From NCBI GenBank assembly GCA_002099365.1, contig MSED01000004.1, positions 806,001 to 870,000 of the forward strand: a stretch of DNA of 64,000 bases, in the 5' to 3' direction. The notes below the pieces were generated by a model. The model saw nothing but the letters and a program-made list of their open reading frames with translations. It did no database searches and was not told the origin of the DNA. The position numbers and the translations under genes are program-made. The stretch is from Phialophora verrucosa. Taxonomy: Eukaryota > Ascomycota > Eurotiomycetes > Chaetothyriales > Herpotrichiellaceae. Shown here piece after piece: positions 1-9,808 of the stretch. Numbering within the stretch: the stretch's first letter is position 1; the number at the start of each line of letters is the position of its first letter.

Positions 1-96
1 ATCCTCTTCGCAGCCCTGGGCATGCTCGCACTCGGTCCTGTGGCAGTGACTGATGCACAGGTACCTCCGAGGAGTCCTGGCTCGACTGCAGATTGA
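1..96 (+). other. Possible 3' end of a gene cut by the window edge
   Basis: Frame 1 is open from the first base to a TGA at 94-96. It encodes a hydrophobic Ala/Leu/Gly-rich stretch of about 15 residues followed by TDAQVPPRSPGSTAD. This resembles a secretion signal with its cleavage region, or the end of a membrane segment. A GT at 61 could instead be a splice donor, in which case the coding sequence would continue further on. Too little is visible to name a product, and it may be chance. Confidence 0.2.
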
Positions 97-852
97 GCAA
101 AGCGTCAACTCTTCGATCTTTCTCCGTTCTCCGCATAAAGCGCATTTGAGGCTCGAGAGAAACGCCTCTTCAGAGAAAATGGGAGCATTTGGTGTCGCTG
201 CCATTGTCCAACAGGCCTCGCCTGAACCTTAAGATTGTGGTTGCAAAGCAGGAATTGCTCGGGAGATAGTTCGAAATACCAGTCTTAGCTGCTTTCGCTC
301 AGCCTGATGCCCATGACTGCCCTTCCTTCCACAAGTTTGCCACACCGGCAATAGTTGCCAGTGGCAAAGGCCTGGAAAGGGTGCCCAGAGCGCCCTACAT
401 GGGCATAGGCCGTCATTTTCAATACATCGTGACGCCCATCAGGCTACTCAGCCTACTGGCTCAATATAAGTCGCGGTGATGGTCGCAGAGGCGGTCAGGC
501 TGAAAATGTGGAGCGCCTCTCATCCAATCAGGCCGGTAGAAGATGTGACAACCCACCCCTGATGCAGCAATGTAAAACATGTGGACACTGAATACGAGCG
601 CCCGACGAAGTCTCTCTAGCAAGGTGCCTTGCCTTGCCTGTTCTGGCTCGTCATATGGAATGTGGCTCTTCAAGTCTGCCTTGGTTCGCGAACTTTTGGC
701 GGCAGCCACAATGCACCGTAGGCAGACGTTTCAGGGGGGAAGACCTGCACAGCCTGTGCGTTGAATCCGTCATGTTAAAGCTCGACTTCTTGACTGCCAG
801 GTAATGGTCCGCTCGATGTTGACTCGTTCCAGCACTGTTTCTACGCGCTACA
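97..852. other. Intergenic, upstream of the amino-acid permease
   Basis: No convincing coding sequence is seen. The short open frames here lack homologous-looking motifs and are shadows. The stretch probably holds the promoter and 5' leader of the permease that starts at 853; I could not identify a specific regulatory site. Confidence 0.5.
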
Positions 853-3097
853 ATGGCCACGATTCCTGACGAATATCCTCTAACAACCGGACACAGCAAC
901 AACGGAGAGGGCTCGAGCTCACGAGGGTCTTCCTCGCAGCCGGAGCTAGGAAAAAATCGACTGCAGCCTCGCGTTGTTGCTGTTGCAACTCGGACCGGGC
1001 CTGAGCATATACAGCATCCAAATGGAGATGATGGGACGGTCGATGTTCTTGATGATGACGGCTCCGAGGAGGAGCAAGACAATACGTCTCTAAGGTAAGT
1101 TACGCACGAGTTTGGGTTGAGGACGACGGCTGATCGTTATACAGGCGCGATCTCGGTGAGCGACATGTCAATATGATCGCGTTTTCGTGTGTTATTGGGA
1201 TCGGCCTCTTCCTCCAGAATGGCAGAATTATAAATCTTGCCGGGCCTGGCATGGCGTGGCTGGCCTATCCACTGATGGGATCGATTGTTTGGTCTGTGCA
1301 AGCAACCCTCGGCGAGATGACTGCTCTCTTCCCGGTTCCGGGTGCGCTGTTCGAAATGCCCTGTCGATTTCTGGACCAGTCCATAGGGTATGCCGTTGGA
1401 TGGATGTCCTGGTGAGCTCAATTCACCGCTCCTCGTTTGCAATCGGTTCTGTTATTGACGAATGGACGAACGCAGGTTTGCATGGGTTGTTATCATCGCC
1501 GCTGAGTTGCAAGGGGTTGCCGGTCTATTCCAATTCGGCTTCAACCCAGCAGACCTCCAAAGGCTGCATTACCCGGAGCCGTCGCTGAAATGGTCGACAA
1601 CTGATGTCAACCCTGCCGTCTGGATCTCGATCTTTCTCGTCCTCACACTCGCCGTCAACCTCATTCGCGTGCGGTGGTTTGGTGAAATCGAATACTGGAT
1701 CGGATTGATGAAGATGCTGTTCATTGTCGGGTTGATACTGTTCAATATCGGTATCAACATCGAGACCGGGGCCCATTTTCGTTTCTACAACGACCCCTGG
1801 GGGTTCATCTCGCGCGCTTGGATCACACCGAGCGGTGCTGCGCAGACCGGAGGCTGGGGACATCTTGCCGGTGTTTGGTCCGCCATGACGCTGACCATCT
1901 TCTCGATGATCGGGTTCGAAGCGGTGACGGTCACCGCCGCAGAAAATCGAGAGCTGCGCACCTTTGAAGGCGTCAAAATCTCCAGCCGAAAGATCGCCAT
2001 GAGGATCATTCTGCTTTACAGCCTGGCGACCTTCACTGTCGGATTGAACATTCCATATGACGAGCCCCTTCTGACCAACCGAGGAATCTCAGCTTTGGAC
2101 AACGGCACTCACTCAGCCTTCGTGCTGGCGGCGATACGAGCGGGGAAGACGTTCTGGCCCAGATTTTTCAACGGATTCTTCATTCTCTCAGCCACATCCT
2201 CCGGCATCAATTCACTGTACTTGTCATCGCGCATTCTGCATGCGCTGGCCCTCTCGGAAGGTGCCTGGCCAAGGGTTCTCAGAAGGTTCCAGGGTCGGCT
2301 ACAGGAGACCGGGTCCAAAGGCGTCCCGCGCAACGCAGTGTTCGTCAGCTGGCTCTTTGGTTTTCTTGGATATCTGGCTGCGGGCAAAACCCCATCCCAT
2401 GTAAGTCAATGGCGTCCGGCAGCGTCCTCTGAAGCTAATGATTGACAGCAACTGGGGCGGCTGGCTCTCAATTCCACAGTCTCGATGCTTGTTGTGTATG
2501 CGGTGATATGTGTGACCTTTCTGAGATTCAAAAGCTTGTAAGCACTCTGTTGTTTTTGCCGAACCTGCGACTGACATATCGTTGAAGCATGAAACTGGCA
2601 TCGAGTGGATCTGGAGTCCCGCGGTCTTCCACTGATCCCGGACAAGACCTCAGAGCGTATTCCAGGAGAAAGACGACCCAAACCTATCCGTACCGCTCCA
2701 ATTGGCAGCCATTGCGGACATGCTATGCCCTGTTTGGCTGTACGATGTTGATACTCTTCAATGGTTGGCGATCGGTCTCTCCTTTCAGTGGCGCCGATTT
2801 CGTTGCGTCGTACATCAGCGTGAGTCTGCCCGATCGTGGAGCGAGATCCATTATGAAATACCCGAGTCTGACCGGCCACAGGTGTTCATCTTCGTTGCCC
2901 TTTGTATCCTCTATCGTTGGCATCTGCATCGTCAAATCATCCCCCGTCTGCAACCAACATTGTACCTCAGACATCCTGTCATGGTGGATGTGACAGATAA
3001 AGCGTATGGTCGAGACAAGCTTATATTTAAGAGGGGGGACACGTTGTTAACAAAGGTCGTAAAGACAGGTAAATGGATCTGGGTATGGCTCAAGTGA
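853..3097 (+). CDS. Amino-acid permease (APC superfamily, YAT family)
   Basis: This is a plasma-membrane proton/amino-acid symporter of about 656 residues. Six exons are inferred: 853-1094, 1145-1411, 1476-2400, 2449-2537, 2588-2819 and 2882-3097, all with GT..AG introns of 48-64 nt, and the frame is continuous across every junction. After a hydrophilic, Ser/Gly/acidic N-terminus of about 80 residues, the first membrane segment carries the family signature RHVNMIAFSCVIGIGLFLQNG. The region GEMTALFPVPGALFEMPCRFLD and a later NGWRSVSPFSGADFVASYIS block are also typical of fungal permeases. The C-terminus ends in aromatic residues (KWIWVWLK), as is common in the family. Substrate range cannot be read from the sequence. 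The last two introns are the least certain; the donor at 2820 and acceptor at 2881 were chosen because they restore a hydrophobic last segment. The gene converges on the minus-strand gene ending at 3134, with only 36 bp between stops. Confidence 0.88.
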
Positions 3098-3133
3098 TGG
3101 GAAATTTCCGGACAGGCTTCGGTGGCGTTTATG

Positions 3134-6100
3134 CTATGTAGCTTCCTCTACAATATCCACGATCCGTGGTTTGAATGCCTCAAGCGAGATGGTCTCTGAC
3201 TGTTCTTGCGGAGACCTTGAGGCGTCATATCGAATGAGGTGACCGCAACCCCGATCAATATAGAAAATGGTGATGTTGCTGGCGCCGAAGGGTGCTGCAA
3301 CAACTCTCCATCCTTCGCCCTCTCCAGAGGAAGAACGTTTGGGTAGGCGAATGGAGATTGGCTCTGCCGCCCAGGCCCTCGGGGTTTCCGATCGTTGGAC
3401 CAGGTACATTTCGTTGTCTTCATTGACTAAGAGAAAGCGAGGTCCTTCGCCGGGTAATGGAACAGCCATATGGATACGTTCGAGGGAGCGCTCTATGCCG
3501 ATTATCTCCTCGGACTCTTTATGCCTGGAACCCCCGTCTGAAGACGGGGGCATGATTCTCCTAACTTTTGGCCGTTTATGATGCGTCGAAGCCATGCAGA
3601 CGATGTAAGTGATTTGACCCAATTTGTGAAAGCAGGGTATCGCTGTCAAACCAGGGTCCGATGAGACCTGAGAGACGTTAGTTGCAAAGCGCTGAGGAGG
3701 ACAGCTCTTCCCAATTGCGCAGGGACCTACCATCTTGATTTTCTGTGAGACGTGACATGGATCCAGAGTTGGTCGATCTCCTCCAGCTCCGAGATCGAAG
3801 AGCCACAGATGGATGGTCCCTTCTTCATGACCATACTGTGTGGCCACTAACAGCTGGTTCCGGTCAGGGGAAAAAGATAAAGCTTGGCTGTGCAGCTTTT
3901 GCCCATTCCAGGATTCTTGAGGTGCCTGGCTCGTCGATCCTCCTTCAGGCTCCTTGCCTTTTGACGGCGGGGTCAAGGAGTGACTGCGGTAGTGGCCAGC
4001 CCAGTCAACCAGCCTTGTCGAGATGATCCTCAGTTCAAAAGCTGTGCTAACAGCCAGCTCGGATCCATCATGAGAAAAACCCAGACTTCTGGGGCACTTG
4101 TTGAAAGACATCATGGACTGCCCGGCGGGTCCACCTGTCGCATCAAAAAGGGACAGTTGATACCCACCAGTCCCTTGGCTGACCGCGGCGAAGTGAGTTG
4201 TCCCAGTGGCAGCAAGTATGATATTGTCTAAGAACTGTTCTTGACTCCAAGTCTCGCTGGTCAGTGGTTTGCGGCAGATTCTGTGCCGAGACCAGACTAT
4301 CAAATTTGACGCGTCAGGACTGAGCGCATGCCGCAACTCAGGCATACGCTGGCGTGTGACGGACTCAGATTGGCTGCGCTTATGTGTTGAGCTGATGAGC
4401 CTCTTCGTGAAAGAAAGAGTCTTGCTCTTCATAGTCGCCTTGCTGGTGGTGGGTGGGCGGATTGACGACGGTACATCTGGGGTTAGAACAGGCGTTGACG
4501 TCAACGTCGAGGTTGATGTCGTAGGTGTCGCGTTCCCGTGTCGATTCAAGGACGCCGCTCTGCTCGTAGTTGACCGATTTGAGTTTTCAATCTGCCTGGG
4601 CTCACTGAAGCCAGATTCGAGATCATCATGAACATCTTCAGCGCTGGCTCGGTGATGATTTACTGCGGTATGGGAGCCAACGATCCTTTGCAGTGCAGCA
4701 GAGATTTCACTCAACGGGGTTATTCTGCGTGCTTTCTGAACAACTGGTACATTGGACTCGTGGAAGGGACACTGAAAATACAAGTGGCGGTCGATGATAT
4801 TTTGACCGTTTTGTAAGGCCTGGCGCAGGTCAGCTGTCTTGTCGACTTGGTGACTTGTGCATTGAATGCTCACCTCTTTAGCCTGGATATTGATATTGTC
4901 CATGAACTTTTGATAGTCAATCGGATGAAGCTCGTCGCAATCAAGCACGTAGACGGGGTGTTGAGGATCCGAAACCAGAGTATCCTCTGGCCGGCCTTGG
5001 GACACCCATGACTGGACCTGTGCAGTCAAGTGATTCAAAATGTACTGCAAATCTCCATGGGCGTCGAAAACGAGAGAGTTTCGGAGGCGCAGCTCTTGAC
5101 ATATCATAGAATAGACAGAATTTTGTACGTTGAGGGTGCCTGCCAGCATTATAACGCTCAAATCCTGTCCCCTCCAAGTCAACATCTGCTCAACCGGGCC
5201 GTCGAAGAATGGAGGACCGGGTGCAACGTCATCCGCATAGTCGATAAAGGATGAAAGTGTGAGACTCCCATCAGGTGCATTTGTGTCTCTGGAGACTCGT
5301 AGCTGGGTGCCGAGTTCTTTCCACTGGTCGAGGATCAATCTGATGTCGTGCGAGGAAGCTGTCGACTCTGAAAATCTAGACGTGGAGCCCGAGGAACTGT
5401 TGGGCGTGTCTTGATATGTATTTGGGTTCACCTGCTGGTAACATTCGGCCATGATCATCAGTCGTAGATCCAGCAGAAGAAGGGCACTCTTGAACGCCTG
5501 TCTACAACGCCGGGTAATGCAGTTGATGGCCTGAGGTACACACCTTGCCAGGTTGAAATCGAGGGCAAACTGCAATATTAGCTCTGCATCCGTGCCTTCA
5601 TCGGGATATCGACTTACACCTGGACGATCGGGTCTGTCGAGTGGGACATGTTCATAGCAGCTGCTCTCAGCCTCCTCATTACCACGGAGACTCTCAACTG
5701 CGTTGCGAAAAATGGATGAGCTCCAATCCCCTCCAGATACGGGAATCCGATTGGAGATCCAACCGTCAACGCAGGCTCGGAGTCGAGGAATCCTTGGATT
5801 GAGCTGTGTGAGGTCCCTCGCTCGTTCAATCGCAAGGGTAGACGCTCGGAAGCCGGAGACAAAGGCTTCTTGATGAACGGCGATGGCAATGCTGCGGATA
5901 TTTCGTGTTACCGACGGATCGCTGGATATCGCAGGGGCAAGGTGTGAAAGACAATCGAGGCAGTCGACGAAACCGTCAACTGAGACCAGGAAGTAGTCTG
6001 GGGGCTGATAGTCGTCTGATGGATGATATCGAATGCGCGTGCGTTGAATGTCGAAGATAGTCTTCAATAAGACAATGTCTTTCAAGAAGCCTTCGTCGAT

Positions 6101-6223
6101 CACTTGCGTCCCCCGAAGACTTTTTGGCCATAATCGACCAAGGATTTCTTGGATGATAAATGCATGATCATTCCGATCGATCAGCTCCGCCCACAATCGC
6201 GCAACTTCCTGGATGAGCGGCAT
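3134..6223 (-). CDS. Large hypothetical protein with possible WD40/beta-propeller-like C-terminal half
   Basis: A continuous frame of 1,029 codons starts at ATG 6221-6223. I do not recognise the family. The N-terminal 400 residues are mostly helical in character. Residues about 520-620 are Ser/Thr-rich and low complexity, so probably a disordered linker. The C-terminal 400 residues contain repeated short beta-like blocks with SFNKCPRSLGFSHDGSELAVS and ALSFSPDRNQLLVATQYG, which resemble degenerate WD40 blades. An in-frame intron is likely at 3668-3730: the donor is GTAGGT, an ACTAAC branch point lies about 15 nt before a CTCTCAG acceptor, and the length of 63 nt has no stop codon, so it hides in the open frame. 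Splicing it would give about 1,008 residues. Function is unknown; a scaffold or regulatory role would be a guess from the propeller-like half. Confidence 0.75.
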   Translation of the reverse strand: MPLIQEVARLWAELIDRNDHAFIIQEILGRLWPKSLRGTQVIDEGFLKDIVLLKTIFDIQRTRIRYHPSDDYQPPDYFLVSVDGFVDCLDCLSHLAPAISSDPSVTRNIRSIAIAVHQEAFVSGFRASTLAIERARDLTQLNPRIPRLRACVDGWISNRIPVSGGDWSSSIFRNAVESLRGNEEAESSCYEHVPLDRPDRPGVSRYPDEGTDAELILQFALDFNLARCVPQAINCITRRCRQAFKSALLLLDLRLMIMAECYQQVNPNTYQDTPNSSSGSTSRFSESTASSHDIRLILDQWKELGTQLRVSRDTNAPDGSLTLSSFIDYADDVAPGPPFFDGPVEQMLTWRGQDLSVIMLAGTLNVQNSVYSMICQELRLRNSLVFDAHGDLQYILNHLTAQVQSWVSQGRPEDTLVSDPQHPVYVLDCDELHPIDYQKFMDNINIQAKEVSIQCTSHQVDKTADLRQALQNGQNIIDRHLYFQCPFHESNVPVVQKARRITPLSEISAALQRIVGSHTAVNHHRASAEDVHDDLESGFSEPRQIENSNRSTTSRAASLNRHGNATPTTSTSTLTSTPVLTPDVPSSIRPPTTSKATMKSKTLSFTKRLISSTHKRSQSESVTRQRMPELRHALSPDASNLIVWSRHRICRKPLTSETWSQEQFLDNIILAATGTTHFAAVSQGTGGYQLSLFDATGGPAGQSMMSFNKCPRSLGFSHDGSELAVSTAFELRIISTRLVDWAGHYRSHSLTPPSKGKEPEGGSTSQAPQESWNGQKLHSQALSFSPDRNQLLVATQYGHEEGTIHLWLFDLGAGGDRPTLDPCHVSQKIKMVGPCAIGKSCPPQRFATNVSQVSSDPGLTAIPCFHKLGQITYIVCMASTHHKRPKVRRIMPPSSDGGSRHKESEEIIGIERSLERIHMAVPLPGEGPRFLLVNEDNEMYLVQRSETPRAWAAEPISIRLPKRSSSGEGEGWRVVAAPFGASNITIFYIDRGCGHLIRYDASRSPQEQSETISLEAFKPRIVDIVEEAT

Positions 6224-7700
6224 GATTCGTGAGGCCAGGCTTTTGGCCCCCAGCCTTGTCGCTGGCGACAGCTGAGATCTTGCCGATAAGTCCGCCCTGT
6301 GACAGACTCAAAGTCTGGTTGACCAAGCGTGGATAGGATCTTTATTAACAAAGACTGCGTTAGCGGGGAGTCCAGGGTTGTGGAATGGTGAGCTTCGAAG
6401 GCGGAGGTGATGACTCCGCTCACTGCCCGGTATCATCATTTTTTGCCTTGTCTCGTTGCCTGGCTGGCAAGGGTATAAAAGAGGCCAAGCCACCCGTCCA
6501 CAGGGCCCCGAGGTACGGAGTAGCGCCAGCCGGGATGTGATGGGGGATGTGGAACAGCGGCAGGTGGGCAAGCCACAGAGCCTACCTTGGTTAGCTGAAG
6601 CGAGCAGTGCAAACGCCCAGAAACAGCCCGAATGACCGGGTTGTATGTATCTTCCTCAAAAGGCCCCTGAACGGCGAAGAAAGCTATCAATAAGGTGGCG
6701 CCCGTTGTGATTACCATTTGGTGTCTGGAGGACGGATGGCCAACACCGCTCAAGGGGAGGTTAGGTGGCCTGGTCCCTCATAGGTGCCTTCAGTCGGGGG
6801 TGGATGGGAAAGACGGGCAAGGCTAGCCGATGCCAAACACGCCTCCATCCTGGCAATGAGGCTGTCAAAGCGCGTGGCACAGGGCCTGAAGGCGTCACCA
6901 ATAGTCCCGTTTCCATTCATGGCGCAGCAGGGCGCACCAAACGTCGGGCTGGGAGGAGATAAGATTCAGCCGCATAGTCGAACTGGGAACACACCAACTC
7001 TGCTGCATCCTTGACGAGATTCTCTTCGCGTGTTGCTGATTCGGCAATGCGGCCAATGAGAGCGGCATGGTGACACGAATGTGAATCGGCCGTCATGTAC
7101 GAGTACTGTACTGGATCATCGCATCCCCGCTCTCTTCACGATAGCAGCTGCCATCCCGCATAGAACCTCATGGAAGCCGTCTTGGAGGCAGGAGCAGCAC
7201 TGGGCGAGGTTGAAGTAAGAGAACGAAATGCTCGGGAAGGATTTAGGGCCCGTGGATCGAGGTTTCATCCGCTTTGGTTTCCAAGCGCCCGACGCTCTGT
7301 CCCGCGTGAAAACAGACTCATTTTGCTATGACTGGGCCGTGTTGGGCTACGTACTGTATCTCCGAGCGCAGTAACCCCGTTTGTTATAAAAAAAGGTTCT
7401 AGAACTGTACAATTCGCACGGCTCGACAGAATTACTCTACGTCTTTGATTCTGTCACGCCGACTTCATGGCGCGCAGCCGAGGGCAAGGCCTTCCCCTTC
7501 CCTCGTACAGTACCGGGGCTGATATGATACCTGGAGGGATTGCTCCTGCCAACAACAAATGCTCGACGGTCCAGCTACAGACCGATGGGCTTTTCCAATG
7601 ACCACGAAACTGCCCTCAGTTCCTCCTGGGTTCCATTCTCGCAGATAAAGATGAGGAATAGGCATACGTCCCATCATTGATTTAACACTATCCGTTCCAC
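6224..7700. other. Intergenic, no gene seen
   Basis: This 1.5-kb gap lies between the start of the hypothetical gene at 3134-6223 and the stop of the dienoyl-CoA reductase, both on the minus strand. Small open frames on both strands show no family motif. TATAAAA-like strings occur at about 6474 and 7385 on the + strand, but no credible gene follows them. It should contain the promoter of the upstream gene and the 3' region of the reductase. Confidence 0.5.
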
Positions 7701-8752
7701 TCACAGCTTCGCACCCTCCTTCTTTTTCTTCAGGCCCCCTACACCAGCAACCTCCGCCCCACTAAGGATGAAGTCGGGATACTCAAAATCCCCGCCCGGT
7801 GACCCAGCACCAACATGCCACGATCCGCCATCGACCACAAGTCTATCACCAGTGACATAATTCGCCGCATCACTGAATAGAAACACGGTCGCATCGGCGA
7901 TTTCCTTGATCGAACCCCATCGTCCGACGGGGATACGTTTCCCAGCGTTCGACGAATCCCCCGATTTGTGGCTCTTCGAAAGCCGATCCATTCCTTCCGT
8001 CCCTGCGATGGGACCCGGTGCGATGATATTGGAGGTCACACCCAGGGGACCGTATTCTATTGCCACATTTGCGCTGAGGGCGTCGACGCCTGCTTTTGCG
8101 ACCGCCACGTGTGTTTGCATCGGCAAGCCGGTGTAGTGAATCGTTGCGCTAACGTAGATGATACGGCCTCCTGGCCCGGATGTTTCTGCGCTTGACTTGG
8201 GAAGCGTGGACGTGGCATTGTGTTTCTTCGCCGAGGCAACAAGATGAGGGAGGCAGATTTTTGTGATATTGTAGGAGCCGAGGATATCGATGTCCATGAC
8301 AGTTTTGAAGGCGTTAGGGGAGAGCTGGGCGAGAGGCGCCAGGAAGTTGCCCGCTGCACCTGCGCTGTTCCGGCCGTCGTCAGTATTGACTGGCCCGGTC
8401 GCCGGATAGCCAGACAGGGACGTATCACTTGAACTTACATCAAGAAATCGATTCCCCCGAATACCCTCACACATTCGTCGACCGACTTCTGCAGGCTCTC
8501 CACGCTCCGCACATCGATGTTCCCGATGCCCAGCACTTTACTGCCCGGTCGTGCTGTTTCTATGTCTTTCGCAACCGTTTCTGTCTTCTCTTTATTCCGT
8601 CCGACAATGCATGCGTTCGCGCCCAGGTGCACGAGTGCGCGGACTTGGGCACTGCATATAGAGCCGTTCCCGCCAGTGCAGAACACGACCTTGTCCCGAA
8701 AGAGGTCGGGTTTCCAGACGGAGGAGAGATATTCGGAGGGTTGGAGTGGCAT
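7701..8752 (-). CDS. SPS19: Peroxisomal 2,4-dienoyl-CoA reductase (SDR family)
   Basis: This enzyme reduces 2,4-dienoyl-CoA with NADPH so that polyunsaturated fatty acids can enter peroxisomal beta-oxidation. Two exons are inferred, 8439-8752 and 7701-8364, with a 74-nt intron (8365-8438) that restores GGIDFLIAGAAGNFLAPL, a block diagnostic of this family. The product is about 325 residues. The cofactor motif is TGGNGSICSAQ near residue 25, followed by LGANACIVGRN. The active-site block is YVSATIHYTGLPMQTHVAVAKAG; the usual YxxxK tyrosine is replaced but the lysine is kept, as in dienoyl-CoA reductases generally. The C-terminus is a Lys-rich tail ending in AKL, a good type-1 peroxisomal targeting signal. 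Membership is well supported by sequence; the yeast gene name is by homology. Confidence 0.93.
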
Positions 8753-9808
8753 TGTGGACCGTGTGTGAGAGGTGAGCAGTTGACGGGATCACAGAGTATC
8801 CAGAGGGAACCGTGGAAGTTCAGTGTCGCCGAGGGGTCGTCAAGGGCAGGTGGGTGAGATCACGGAGATACAGAAATCGAGATCTGTGAGGGACAGATTA
8901 CGCTACTTATATTAAACTTTGAGAAGGCAAGCATATATATCCGTGCCTCAACGCTCCTGTAGAGCAGAGCAACGGCCGAATCCAGCGCCTTGGGGGCATC
9001 AACGGCCGTAATAATCGATGTTGCATGCAATGTGAGAGCTTCGAGCGGGAGCCGAACAACAAGGCTCCGCCCGCGCGGACCGAGGCTGACAAGGCTGGCA
9101 AGGCTGCGCCAGATTAGTAATTATTTCCTGGGATTGTTGGGCTTCCGCTTCGCCGCTCAGGCCGCGCAGACTTATGTACAGCGTACCTGGCCGGAATAAA
9201 ATAACAACATCACTAGAACACAACTAGCAGGATGACGAGTGTCATATCCGACAGAGCCCAGGATTCTGCACCTGATGGCATGCTTGACACGACGCGTGGC
9301 GGGGGTCTCTCCGTGCACTCTATATCCAATCGGGGCATGGCTAGTCAACACAAAGAGTACGCTATTTCTACCGACCCTCAAGGTATCGGAATACCTCTCT
9401 TCGCCGTCCAAGTCGCTTTTATAGCAGGTCCAAAGCAAGTGCTACCAAGAGTTTCCAAATAGCACTTGTCAAGCTGTCGAGTCTGCAGCAGTACGCGTGT
9501 CACGTTGACGACTTCACTCTGTTTTGGCTTACTGCTCGTTCATCAGGACTTACAGTGGGAAGATCGCGGCATACTTAAAGCTCGAGCAGTTGCGATGTTT
9601 ACTGTCCAGGCTCCCACCAGTCCAGATTCGTCGAGGTCGCGCCTAGTGTCGTCTTTTCCCCGTCACTCAGCACAGCCGCTGGACGTCTGTCATTATCATC
9701 CGAACTCTCCGATAGAGCAAGAACGGCGGCGTCCGCGTCAGCATCACACCGAAGCCCAGCGGCATCGTAACCTCCTCCTAGCACTTCGTAACCATCGCGT
9801 GGAAGTCC
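8753..9808. other. Intergenic, promoter of the dienoyl-CoA reductase and 3' region of FAR11
   Basis: No coding gene was seen. Plus-strand frames at about 8990-9950 are shadows or chance. The reductase promoter must lie just above 8752. A short AT-rich run occurs near 8910-8940. No regulatory motif could be assigned. Confidence 0.45.

Noticed and set aside
651..1082. Minus-strand open frame of 143 codons
   Set aside because: It overlaps the first permease exon and its promoter in antisense and shows no motif.
6440..7014. Possible plus-strand gene after a TATAAAA string at 6474
   Set aside because: The two overlapping small frames have no family resemblance and no splice pattern that extends them.
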